Assembly (NCBI RefSeq): GCF_947623445.1
Contig: NC_135243.1
Location: 3,970,501-4,034,500, forward strand
From: Clavelina lepadiformis
Lineage: Eukaryota; Chordata; Ascidiacea; Aplousobranchia; Clavelinidae
Direction of reading: 5' to 3'
Length of the DNA: 64,000 nucleotides
Shown here piece by piece: positions 49,080 to 60,099 of the stretch; within the stretch, counting starts at the first letter, position 1, and every line of letters begins with the position of its first letter. The notes under the pieces were generated by a model. That model was given only the letters and a program-made list of their open reading frames with translations. It had not been told where the DNA came from and ran no database searches. The position numbers were made by a program, and so were the translations under genes.

Positions 49080-49580
49080 AAATGTATAACATGACGTGGT
49101 AAATGTACCACTACCAATGTACTGCTTTTGTCACTCGCAGCTCATTTAAACTGTTATTTGTGGCCATCGGTCGTGTGGTGTGTAAGCAAACATGAATCAA
49201 TCTGATTTCCATGCGAAGATACTTTTCATAAAAAGCAGTGAAAGCACTGAAGGACTGATCTGAACAGCTCAACAGCATTGAACGTGTCGATGATAAAATC
49301 AGAATCTTGAGATTTCTTACTGTAATCTCCTTCATTTCTCTCTAAAATAAAACTAATTAAAACTCATCACATCTCCAAAATTTCATTATTATATTCTTGC
49401 ATTTTTCAAGTTGGATTTTGTTGTACACTACATGATAGATTCAAATTAAAACGGATTATTAATGTACCACAGGACGTGGTTAATGTACCACTAATAAAGT
49501 ACTTCTTTTACCACTTGCAGCTCATTTTTATTGTTATTTGTGGTCATCGGCTATGTGGTGTGAAGGCAACCATGGTTCAA
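49080..49580. repeat. Diverged direct repeat of about 130 bp
   Basis: Sequence around 49095-49200 (GACGTGGTAAATGTACCACT..., CAGCTCATTT, TGTTATTTGTGG) recurs around 49465-49575 with about 370 bases between copies. Each copy has an acceptor-like pyrimidine-CAG before CTCATTT. Function unknown. Confidence 0.5.
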
Positions 49581-49836
49581 AACTTCAAATAGCCTAAATT
49601 TCATTCGAAAATTCAATCGCTAAAATTCTTTTGCGCATTATTGGCTTTTTAAATTTGTAATCATGACGTGACAAAGTGAGATCCATGCATATTTTTGGTA
49701 TCCGGGATGCATATCCAGTATATAAATTGTTCAAATTACCACAACATTCTGAGAATTATACTTTTCACAATATTTTATTGCAGTTGTTATAAAAATAACA
49801 TAAAATATTGGCAGCTAACATACAAACCAAACAGCA

Positions 49837-50025
49837 CTAACACAATTTACTTCGGTAGTTCACATTTGGGCACAATTTGCACGTTGGCGGCTGATCAATA
49901 GGAATATCACGATCAAACACAATATTCGGTTTTCCATGGCGTCTAATTGTTACTAAAATATATACAATTAGTAAACACAGAGCAAACACAAATAATGTTT
50001 GGTCTGGGCAGTGAGACTTGCGCAT
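49837..50025 (-). CDS. Candidate small Cys-containing peptide in U3 (62 residues)
   Basis: The frame starts MRKSHCPDQTLFVFALCLL, which has signal-anchor character, and later reads QPPTCKLC. Related frames occur at the same place in U4, U5 and, shortened, U6. Between U3 and U5 the central part differs by many bases, yet both keep an open frame into the same QPPTCKLC motif, which mildly favours coding. The family is unknown. Confidence 0.3.
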   Translation of the reverse strand: MRKSHCPDQTLFVFALCLLIVYILVTIRRHGKPNIVFDRDIPIDQPPTCKLCPNVNYRSKLC

Positions 50026-51000
50026 AAAATAACATTTTACTGGGGACAGAACAATGGTGTGATGGCGGTTTGACACCAATATGTACAGTATTTACAATTA
50101 ACCACACATCGAGCACCGGGAGGTATTCTCAAGCATTTCAATAAATTGATTGCTTTATTAAATACTGAACTTTCTTAAGAGTGCAAACTTTCAGGGCAGA
50201 CAGTACAACACCAAAAACAAAAACACCAAAACTCCAAAGGGTCATTGACCTTACGGAGGCATGAGATTAAACATTTAACGCGCATCAGTCACAAAACTTC
50301 TGATGGCGGCCCAAGACTTTAAAAATATAACGAAATTTTCAAGCATTTAAAGATGGATTGCAAAAATGCTTGAACTTTAGGAAATGGCATGTTGGCAGTA
50401 TTCGCCATAATATCAATTACAGCCAATACAGACACCAAATCAGCACCAAAACCAATCAACAAACTCCAACAAACCAACTGCAAAATAAAGTTGAAGCTTG
50501 GATGAATTGGCGATCAGAACTCTTTCCAATCCAAACATACTGCGAGGTAATTGAACCAGATTGTTTCTACCCTCGGGTTGTTCAGTCGTGCTACAAAATC
50601 CATTCATTCAAACCTGAAAAGCAACAAAATACGCATAACACAAAGAATTCATATTATTTTATTTTGCAGCTTTGCCTGTTAAAAATGTGTTGATTTTAGC
50701 TTCACCATTTGTTAATCTTCGTCTTCAATCATAGTTACACAAATCATCTTGTTGACACACTTGCGATGTAGCTTCGTAAGTCCCTGAACGACATTGTTTG
50801 GAAAAAATTATGCAACTACACAAGTCAATAACATTTCATCATTTCACCAACATAGATCTGTAAAAATTGAACACAACATTTTCAAACCTTGCGTCTGTAT
50901 TGAATTAAAACAAGGAGCGACTAGTTGTGATACTTGCAAATAAACCAACTCCACGAGTTAATGCCATTTTAAAGGATACAATAACCAGTGGAAAGAATGT

Positions 51001-51050
51001 CAATTAACGTGGCTTGCCCGCACATGAACGCTTGGAATGTTAAAATCAAG
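51001..51050 (+). repeat. Dispersed conserved element in U3
   Basis: CAATTAACGTGGCTTGCC ... GAACGCTTGGAATGTTAAAA. U4 (53466-53515) and U5 (55946-55996) carry the same sequence. Confidence 0.6.
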
Positions 51051-51386
51051 CGAAGTGATGAGACAAATAACACGCCCAGGACGAAACAATCAAACCATTG
51101 GCAAGAAATGTACAATTGCATTAAAGCAAAATTGACTAAAAGAAAATTCCATTTCTTATAAATGTAAAATAAAAGGAGAAAACCAATCGTTGGTCACTTG
51201 CCTTTACAAAAAAATATACGACTTAAGTTAAACTTTTAAACACCCTGATTAAACTGTTGTTTTATATTAACAAATATATATATGAATTTATTACACATTA
51301 AACAAATGTTACCACTAGCTGGGGTTTGGCTGTTCAAATTAAATATGGTCCCCAAGGGTAACATTTCACGGGCATTGTAAAAACTT

Positions 51387-51521
51387 ATGCTTGCATTTTG
51401 TACGAATATTCTAGTTTTTCTACTTTTATCAGCAAGTGTTTGTACATATTGTACGAATGATAACTTTGTATACCCTGGAAAGTTGGAGCTACAAAAACAT
51501 CTTTGTTTTTGCTTGACGTAA
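51387..51521 (+). CDS. Candidate secreted peptide in U3 (44 residues)
   Basis: The frame starts MLAFCTNILVFLLLSASVC, a convincing signal-peptide shape (hydrophobic core, then A-S-V-C). A short polar part (CTNDNFVYPGKLEL) and a Cys-rich end follow. It lies 340 bases downstream of the dispersed element. The U4 and U5 copies share the first 40 residues with a few changes but have a different end because of a one-base length difference in a T run. Copy similarity reflects recent duplication, so it does not prove selection. Confidence 0.35.
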   Translation: MLAFCTNILVFLLLSASVCTYCTNDNFVYPGKLELQKHLCFCLT

Positions 51522-52355
51522 TTTATATGTGTTTTGTATTAGCCGCCACCATACAACTTTTCTTTGTGTTTATTGAAAGTAGCCATCAGGAAGTAACTGT
51601 TTCAGGTTGATATATGCGTATATAAATGCAAATAGTAAGTATGTGCTGTCATCAAATAAGTTGATTCATATTTAACTTTGTCATTATTTTAAAAATTAGT
51701 TGACATCAGATCCATATTCGGACTAATTTTTGTTAAAGCGTTGGGTAAAATCAAAAAAAAATTTCGCCTTAAATCAGAAGGCATTTTCCTATATAAGTAT
51801 ACGCATAGAGTAGGTTTTTTTAATAGTATATAGTATAGTTTGGCAGTTGAATAATGGTATGCCTCCATCAAGAAAAGAAATGAACTGTAATTTGGTTGTA
51901 ATTTAATTGTAATTTTCTTAAGTCTTACTTAGTGGAATCCCCTTCAGTTTTCTCTAAAATAAAACCATTTACAACTCAGCACTTCACTAAACATTCGATA
52001 TTATATACTCTACATTAAATGATAGATTCAAATTAAACAGGAAAAGTGCTGTGGCCGTTTAACGTTGCGTTTAACTGATATTTGAATGACGTCACAAAGC
52101 GAGATCCATGCATGTCTTTGGTATTTCGGCCAAGTAATCTACGAAAACTACAAGTCTGGCACCAGGGAAGCAAATCCAGTAAATAAATCATTCGCATTAC
52201 CGTTACCGTTTACAGTTGATTAAATTCTGAGCAATATACTTGTTACAACATTTTATTGCAGTTGTTATAGAAATAACATAAAATATTGGCAGCTAACATA
52301 CAAACCACACAGCACTAATACAGAATACTAGGCTGTTTACATTTTAGCACAATTT

Positions 52356-52499
52356 TCACGTTGGCGGTTGATACATAAGAATTTCACGACCATCAAACAC
52401 AACATTCAGATGGCGTATGACAGTTAGTACAATATCGTCAAATTGTGAACACAGAGCAAACACAAATAACGTTTGGGCTGGGCAGTGAGATTTGCACAT
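52356..52499 (-). CDS. Candidate small peptide in U4 (47 residues), shortened copy
   Basis: Starts MCKSHCPAQTLFVFALC and ends MYQPPT at a stop, so the CKLC motif of its sister copies is lost. It is otherwise very close to the U5 frame. Confidence 0.22.
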   Translation of the reverse strand: MCKSHCPAQTLFVFALCSQFDDIVLTVIRHLNVVFDGREILMYQPPT

Positions 52500-53851
52500 A
52501 AAAAAGAAACATTTTACGGAGGACAAAACATCTAAGTGGTGCGATGGCGGTTGAAAACAATATGTACAAGTATTTACAATTAACCGCACATCGAGCACCG
52601 GAAGGTATTCTCAAGCATTTCAATAAATTGATTGCTCTGTAAATACTGGAACATCCTTAACGGGCTGGTTTCGAGGGCAGACAGTACAACACCAAAAATA
52701 AAAACACCACACTCCTAGGTCATTGACCTTACGGAGGCATGAGCTTAAACATTTAACGCGCATCAGTCACAAAAATTCTGATGGCGGCGCAAGACTTTAA
52801 AAGGTAAAAAAAATTTTCAAGCATTTAAAGATGGATTGCAAAAACACTTGAAATTTAGGAAATGGCATGTTTGCAGTATTTGCTGAATATCGATTACAGC
52901 CAATACAGACACCAAATCAGTACCAGAACCAATCAACAAACCCCAACCAACCAACTGCAAAGAAAGTTGAAGCTTGGATGAGCTGGCGATCAGAACTCTG
53001 TGATCCAAACAGGCTGCGAGGTAATTGAACCAGATTGTTTCTACCCTCGGGTTGTTCAGTCGTGCTACAAAATCCATTCATTCAAACCTGAAAAGCAACA
53101 AAATAAGCATAACACAAAGATTTCATATTTAATGAATTTTCAGCTTCGCCTTGATAAAAACATGTTGATTTTAGTTTTACCATTTGTTAATCTTCGTCTT
53201 CAATCATCGTTACACAAATCATCTTGTTGACGCACTTGCGATGTAGCTTCGTAAGTCACTGAACAACATCGTTTGGAAAGAATTATGCAACTACACAAGT
53301 CAATAACATTTCATCATTTCACCAATAAATATCTGTAAACATTGAACACAAGATTTTTAAAACTTTCAGCTGACACAAGAAGCGACTAGTTGTATTACTT
53401 GCAAATAAACCAAATCCACGAGTTAATGCCATTTTAAAGGATACAATAACCAGTGGAAAGAATGTCAATTAACGTGGCTTGCCGGCATATGAACGCTTGG
53501 AATGTTAAAATCAAGCAAAGTGATGAGACAAATAACACGCCTGGGACGAAACAATCAAACCATTGGAAAAAAATGTACAAATGCATTGAAGCAAAATTGA
53601 TTAAAAGAAAGTTCCATTTCTTATAAATGTAAAATAAAAGAAGAAAACCAATCGTTGGTCACTTGCCTTTACCTAAAAATATACGACCTAAGTTAAACTT
53701 TTACACACCCTGATTAAACTGTTGTTTTATATTACCAAATATATATATGAATTTATTACACAGTAAACAAATGTTACCACTAGCTGGGGTTTGGCTGTTC
53801 AATTTAAATATGGTCCCCAAGGGTAACATTTCACGGGCATTGTAAAAAATT

Positions 53852-53980
53852 ATGCTTGCATTTTGTACGAATATTCTAGTTTTTCTACTTTTATCCGCAA
53901 GTGTTTGTACATATTGTACGAATGATAACTTTGTATACCTTGGAAAGTTGGAGCTATCAAAACATCTTTGTTTTGCTTGA
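53852..53980 (+). CDS. Candidate secreted peptide in U4 (42 residues)
   Basis: Starts MLAFCTNILVFLLLSASVC, as in U3, and ends LSKHLCFA. It lies about 385 bases after the dispersed element. It shares the U5 frame rather than the U3 end. Confidence 0.35.
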   Translation: MLAFCTNILVFLLLSASVCTYCTNDNFVYLGKLELSKHLCFA

Positions 53981-54770
53981 CGTAATTTATATGTGTTAAG
54001 TATTAACCGCCACCATACAACTTATCTTTGTGTTTATTGAAAGTAGCCATCAGGAAGTAACTGCTTCAGGTTGATATATGCGTACATAAATGCAAATAGT
54101 AAGTATGTGCTGCCAACAAATAAGTTGACTCATATTTAACTTTTTCATTATTTTAAAAATTAGTTGACATCAGATCCATATTCGGACTAATTTTTGTTAA
54201 AGCGTGGGGTAAAATCAAAAAAAAATTTCGCCTTAAATCAGAAGGCATTTTCCTATATAAGTATACGCATAGAGTAGGTTTTTTTAATAGTATATAGTAT
54301 AGTTTGGCAGTTGAATAATGGTATGCCTCCATCAAGAAAAGAAATGAACTGTAATTTGGTTGTAATTTAACTGTAATTTTCTTAAGTCTTACTTAGTGGA
54401 ATCCCCTTCAGTTTTCTCTAAAATAAAACCATTTACAACTCAGCACTTCACTAAACATTCGATAATATATACTTTTGAATTTTCTTGTACACTAAATGAT
54501 AGATTCAAATTAAACAGGAAAAGTGCTGTGGCCGTTTAAACGTTGCGTTTAACTGATATTTGAATGACGTCACTAAGCGAGATCCATGCATGTCTCTGGT
54601 ATTTCGGCCAAGTAATCTACGAAAGCTACAAGTCTAGCACCAGGGAAGCATATCCAGTAAATAAATCGTTCGCATTACCGTTGCCGTTTACAGTTGATTA
54701 AATTCTGAGCAATATACTTGTTACAACATTTTATTGCAGTTGTTATAAAAATAACATAAAATATTGGCAG

Positions 54771-54977
54771 CTAACATACAAACCACACAGCACTAATACA
54801 GGATACTTGGCAGTTTACATTTTCGCACAATTTGCACGTTGGCGGTTGATACATAAGAATTTCACGAACATCAAACACAACAATCGGATGACGTATGACA
54901 GTTAGTACAATATCGTCAAATTGTGAACACAGAGCAAACACAAATAATGTTTGGGCTGGGCAGTGAGACTTGCGCAT
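54771..54977 (-). CDS. Candidate small Cys-containing peptide in U5 (68 residues)
   Basis: Starts MRKSHCPAQTLFVFALCS and later reads MYQPPTCKLCENVNC, giving four or more cysteines after the hydrophobic start. It is the longest of the sister frames at this place (U3, U4, U6). Confidence 0.3.
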   Translation of the reverse strand: MRKSHCPAQTLFVFALCSQFDDIVLTVIRHPIVVFDVREILMYQPPTCKLCENVNCQVSCISAVWFVC

Positions 54978-56331
54978 AAAAATTAACATTTTACAGAGGA
55001 CAAAACAACTAAGTGGTGCGATGGCGGTTGACACCAATATGTACAAGTATTTACAAGTAACCGCACATCGAGCACTGGAAGGTATTCAAGCATTTCAATA
55101 AATTGATTGCTCTGTAAATACTGGAACATTCTTAACGGGCTGGTTTGCAGGGCAGACAGTACAACACCAAAAATAAAAACACTCAAAACTCCTAGGTCAT
55201 TGACCTGAAGGCAGCATGAGCTTAAACATTTAACGCGCATCAGTCACTAAAAGTCTGATGGCGGCCCAAGACTTTAAAGGTAAAAAATGAATTTTCAAGC
55301 ATTTAAAGATGGATTGCAAAAACACTTGAAATTTAGGAAATGGCATGTTGGCAGTATTCGCTATAATATCGATTACAGCCAATACAGACACCAAATCAGT
55401 ACCAAAACCAATCAACAAACCCCAACCAACCAACTGCAAAGAAAGTTGAAGCTTGGATGAATTGGCGATCAGAACTCTTTGTGATCCAAACAGGCTGCGA
55501 GGTAATTGAACCAGATTGTTTCTACCCTCGGGTTGTTCAGTCGTGCTACAAAATCCATTCATTTAAACCTGAAAAGCAACAAAATAAGCATAACACAAAG
55601 ATTTCATATTTAATGAATTTTCAGCTTTGCTTGTTAAACATGTGTTGATTTTAGCTTCACCATTTGTTAATCTTCGTCTTCAATCATCGTTACACAAATC
55701 ATCTTGTTTACGCACTTGCGATGTAGCTTCGTAAGTCACTGAACAACATCGATTGGAAAGAATTATGCAACTACACAAGTCAATAACATTTCATCATTTC
55801 ACCAACATAGCTCTGTAAACATTGAACACAAGATTTTCAAACCTTGCGGCTGACACAAGAAGCGACTAGTTGTATTACTTGCAAATAAACCAACTCCACG
55901 AGTTAATGCCATTTTAAATGATACAATAACCAGTGGAAAGAATGTCAATTAACGTGGCTTGCCCGTACATGAACGCTTGGAATGTTAAAATTAAACAAAG
56001 TGATGAGACAAATTACACGTCTGGAACGAAACAATTAAACCATTGGCAAGAAATGTACAATTGCATTGAAGCAAAATTGATTAAAAGAAAAATCCATTTC
56101 TTATAAATGTAAAATAAAAGAAGAAAACCAATGGTAGGTCACTTGCCTTTACCATAAAATATACGACCGAAGTTAAAATTTTAAACACCCTGATTAAATT
56201 GTTGTTTTAAATTACCAAATAAATATATGAATTTATTACACATTACACAAATGTTACCACTAGCTGGCGTTTGGATGTTCAATTTAAAAATCGTCCCAAA
56301 GGGTAACATTTCACTGGCATTGTAAAAAATT

Positions 56332-56460
56332 ATGCTTGCATTTTGTACGAATATTCTAGTTTTTCTACTTTTATCCGCAAGTGTTTGTACATATAGTACG
56401 AATGATAACTTTGTATACCTTGGAAAGTTGGAGCTATCAAAACATCTTTGTTTTGCTTGA
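56332..56460 (+). CDS. Candidate secreted peptide in U5 (42 residues)
   Basis: Same start as the U3 and U4 copies, but the cysteine after CTY is replaced by serine (TYSTND). It ends LSKHLCFA. Confidence 0.33.
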   Translation: MLAFCTNILVFLLLSASVCTYSTNDNFVYLGKLELSKHLCFA

Positions 56461-56639
56461 CGTAATTTATATGTGTTAAGTATTAACCGCCACCATACAA
56501 CTTATCTTTGTGTTTATTGAAAGTAGCCATCAGGAAGTAACTGCTTCAGGTTGATATATGCGTACATAAATGCAAATAGTAAGTATGTGCTGCCAACAAA
56601 TAAGTTGATTCACATTTAATTTTGGTGAAATGATGTAGA

Positions 56640-57600
56640 AATTTTTCCAAATTATGTAGTCGTATAAATCTTTCCAAACGATCTCGTTCAGCAAATTTCA
56701 CAGTTGAAATACCTCTCAGATCCACACTGGCAAAGATTATCTTTTTGAAAAACGTGCAATTGCCAAAACCACCGAGATAAATTGTGTCTCTATGATGTAA
56801 AAATGTTCAAACGAGAGTCAACATTTGCAATCAACATAATTTTGCCTGAGAAATCAAAAAACATTATGGTAAAGTAAGATAACGGTTTCTTTGCTTTTGT
56901 AGTTAATGCAAATTTGCAAGTATTTGTCTGAGATCTCTGACTTTAGAACCGATTGCTTGTTCCTTGGAATTACACTTACGCTTGCACTGTAACGTTAACC
57001 GTCACAAATTGCTTTGAAATAACAGGTTCCCAAATTTGACGTTTACACATGCTTTTGCTTTTTGTCTGTCGCTGACTGAATGTAGTCAACGTGTAGTCCA
57101 ACTGCTGTGGTCACTTGAGGATCATTTTAAAATGCTTGTTCATCGCGAAAGCTAAACGTAATCTGTTGAACGTATCGATGTAGGTGAGTTTGATTTTGCT
57201 ATACACGCTGCCTGTTATAAACTTATTTGTACAGGATTTGTGGCCAAGTTAGCTTCAGTTTAAACACAACCATCATTCAATCTTATTCTGAGCAAAAATA
57301 CTTCTTATAATGTGGTTTTTCAAAATACGACTACGAGAATAGAGAACATTACCGGAAGGTTCGAACGATTGATGATCAGATAAAATAACATTGTTTACGA
57401 CGTCTTTGGGTACAGGGTTGCTGTTTTCGTAATTCGTTTTACTATAATAGGAGCCATATATAATTTCAAGTTTGATACTTCAGATAAGAAATATGAAGTT
57501 CCTGAGATTCGAGTGAAAGGAAGATAACATTTTTGTTAATAGAAATCCATCTTAATAGAAGGCGGTACTACAATATCTACAAATAGTAAACATGTAAACA
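56640..57600. other. Spacer between U5 and U6
   Basis: At about 56700-56760 there is a diverged minus-strand copy of the TTGCACTTTTTC...GATTATC-type block related to the GGTGACC block of U1 and U2. Otherwise there is nothing supportable. Confidence 0.35.
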
Positions 57601-57805
57601 TGTAAACATCAAAATCCATGATGATATTAGGTTTTTCCAATTTTTATTTAAGTTGTGATGAAAAGTACACAATATTGTCATGATGGCAATTAATAAAGAT
57701 TAGTTGGCGTTTCCTTTGGCACATTATAAATTTGACAGCTGATACATAGGTATATCACTTACAACAAACACAAAATATATCGAGTTTGAAAGGGCCCGGT
57801 ACTTA

Positions 57806-57877
57806 CTATGATATGTATACAGACAGTAAACACAGAACAAACGCAAACGTTTGGGCTGGGGAGTAAGACTTGCGCAT
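57806..57877 (-). CDS. Candidate short peptide or first exon in U6 (23 residues)
   Basis: The frame starts MRKSYSPAQTFAFVLCLLS and stops after VYIS. The last bases form CATA followed by GTAAGT, a strong donor, so this may be the first exon of a spliced frame. Confidence 0.25.
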   Translation of the reverse strand: MRKSYSPAQTFAFVLCLLSVYIS

Positions 57878-59054
57878 AAAATTACAGTTTTATGAGGACA
57901 AAACAGTGGTGTGATGGCGGTTCACACCAATATGTACAAGTATTTACAATTAACCGCACATCGAGCACCGGAAGGTATTATCAAGCATTTCAATAAATTG
58001 ATTGCTTTGCAAATACTGAACTTTCATTTTATCAAATTTTCAGGGCAGACAGTACAACATCAAAAACAAAACACCAATACACCAAAAGGTCAATGACCTG
58101 ACGGAGGCATGAGCTTAATACATTTAACGCGCATCAGTCACTTCTGATGGCGGCCCAATGCTTAAAGCATTACCAGAACCACAAACAAACCCCAACAAAC
58201 AAACTGCACAGATAGTTGAAGCTTGGACGAAGTGGCAATCACAATTCTTCCCGAACCAAACATGCTGCGAGGTAATTGAACCAGGTTGCTCCTACCCTCG
58301 GCTTAATTGTCTAGTCGGGCTACAAGATCGAATCATTAAAACCTGAAAAGTAACAACAAACAGCAAGGTTATAAGCAGATTTAATAACATCGTATCCTAT
58401 TGTTTTGACATGTTACGTCATAAACGTGTGTCTCACTACCGCACAATTATAAAACTACATCATACAATTAGTTATCTTCGCCTTCATCATTGTTACCTTG
58501 TTGACGCATTTCCGATGTAGCGTCCAAAATCCGTGAAAGACATTGTTCGGAAAGAATTATGCAACTACACAAGTCAAAAGTATATCATAATTTCACCAAT
58601 ATAGGTCTGGAAATACTAAACAAATTTTTGAAAATTAATTCGATTAACTAAACGCCTACAAAGTATAGTTACAAGCAAACAATACTTAATATAATGCTCA
58701 CATATATACATCTTTCGATCGTTTTCAGCATTACCATTTGTAGTTTAAACCGATTAGATATTTAACAAGTACATACTTTGCTACATAATTCATGCTAATG
58801 TGCACAAGTAGACTTATTGGATACAAACGTGATGAAGCTAAACTAAACAGCAAATAGCTTTAATTGAATCCGTCTAAAGATTAGTCCAAACAGCAGCAGA
58901 AACCCAAATAGGATTAATGAGCATCTTACTACATATCAATATATAATGCCCTTGTCTTCAGCTAACACAAGAAACAACTCGCTGTAATACCTGCTAATAA
59001 AGCATCCCACAAGTTAAATGACTTTTAGGACAAATAAACCAGCCGAATTATTGC

Positions 59055-59110
59055 CAATTAACGTGGCTTGCCGGTGGTATCACATGAACGCGTGGAATGT
59101 TAAAATCAAG
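59055..59110 (+). repeat. Dispersed conserved element in U6
   Basis: CAATTAACGTGGCTTGCCGG, then TATCACATGAACGCGTGG and AATGTTAAAATCAAGC. Confidence 0.6.
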
Positions 59111-59537
59111 CAAAATGTTGACACAAATAACAAGCCTGGGACGAAAAAATCAAACCATTGGCAACAAATGTACAATTGTATTGAAGCAAAATTGATTAAA
59201 AGGAAAACTCCTTTTTCACATACGCAGAAACATAGAAAAAGCAATCCTGTATCAATTGCCGTTTCAAAAATAAATGTGACAAAAGAACTAACCACTTAAG
59301 AATATAAAATCTACTTAAAAAGCATATCCGCTACTGTTTTGAATGGTGCTATTTATTCATAGATATCTTATGTAGAATACAACTTGATCACGTATAACTT
59401 TACAACTTTACAACACCTTACCTGACAACGAACTCACAATGGCAAGCACCCATCGTTCTTTAATTTTCATTTGTATGAACTTCATTGAAACAAATGCAAG
59501 AATACAATAAACTTGTTTTTGGAACACGATGTTTTAA

Positions 59538-59771
59538 ATGGTGGAAATCCAATTTTTCATAACCCTGCTATGGAATGTACTATACATCTATACATGTAAT
59601 GGGCAACAAGTAAATGAAGATTTTATGTCATTTTTTGGCCATGCAAATTTCAGTAAATCTTGGGAAAACGTGGTATCTATGCTGAATAATGGATTTGATG
59701 TATGTATTTTTTTAAAGCGACCTATTGCTCCATTGCCAAGGTTGCTGTTGCTATTCGTAGCCGCGAATTAA
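59538..59771 (+). CDS. Candidate secreted protein downstream of U6 (77 residues, or a first exon)
   Basis: The frame starts MVEIQFFITLLWNVLYIYTC, then NGQQVNEDF, which looks like a signal peptide followed by a polar mature part. A GTATGT donor-like site occurs after MLNNGFD (about 59699), so the first 54 residues may be an exon. It lies about 430 bases downstream of the dispersed element, as in U3-U5, but the peptide is unrelated to theirs. Confidence 0.33.
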   Translation: MVEIQFFITLLWNVLYIYTCNGQQVNEDFMSFFGHANFSKSWENVVSMLNNGFDVCIFLKRPIAPLPRLLLLFVAAN

Positions 59772-60050
59772 TCTTATCACCATGTATCAACTTTTATTGT
59801 AAGTTTGTTATGTAACGTATTTGGTAACATAGACATAATAACAACGTTGTTATTACGATTTTGTGAATTTAAGGTAAGTCATACATAATGTTGGGTAATT
59901 TGTGTGTGCTTAGTCATTGATTCTATGTTTTCTTATGCAGATCAGTACAAAAATCTGTTTATCCAGTAATGTTTTATTGCACGGATATGTTGCTGTCAAT
60001 CCCTTAACGTTCAGTGCCAGGCGTGTTTTTTTCTGATTATTCATTTGGTT

Positions 60051-60099
60051 TACATTCCAGGCAATCATATGATCCCACCGGCAAGCCACGTTAATTGGC
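60051..60099 (-). repeat. Dispersed conserved element, inverted copy V1
   Basis: On the minus strand: CAATTAACGTGGCTTGCCGG, then ATCATATGATTGCCTGGAATGT. Further homology follows on the same strand (ACACGCCTGGCACTGAACG). Confidence 0.58.

Larger units (their letters stand above)
49340..51950. repeat. Tandem array unit U3
   Basis: First of three closely related units. Matching landmarks: ACAACATTTTATTGCAGTTG-type block (about 49770), GGTCATTGACCT (about 50240), ATTTAACGCGCATCAGTCAC (about 50273), the CEVIEP block (about 50540), the dispersed element (51001), a signal-peptide-like frame (51387) and a 60-residue minus-strand frame (51871-51689). The step to U4 is 2464-2465 bases. Confidence 0.8.
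51950..54420. repeat. Tandem array unit U4
   Basis: Near-identical to U3 over most of its length, from the TTTTCTCTAAAATAAAACCATTTACAACTC start to the minus-strand 60-residue frame (54335-54153). The spacing to U3 is 2464-2465 and to U5 about 2480. Confidence 0.85.
54420..56630. repeat. Tandem array unit U5 (right end replaced)
   Basis: Matches U4 until about 56615 and then changes abruptly to unrelated sequence, where U3 and U4 continue into the 60-residue minus-strand frame. This marks the right border of the recent array. Confidence 0.82.
57600..59300. repeat. Array unit U6 (diverged copy)
   Basis: Keeps TTGGGCTGGGGAGTAAGACTTGCGC, ACACCAATATGTACAAGTAT, GGTCAATGACCT, ATTTAACGCGCATCAGTCAC, GATGGCGGCCCAA, the CEVIEP block (about 58265) and the dispersed element (59055), all in U3 order, with insertions and losses between them. 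Confidence 0.65.

Noticed and set aside
51689-51871. 60-residue minus-strand frame, repeated at 54153-54335
   Set aside because: The two copies differ by one residue, but so does all surrounding DNA; there is no signal peptide, domain or splice support. It is most likely a passenger of the tandem duplication.
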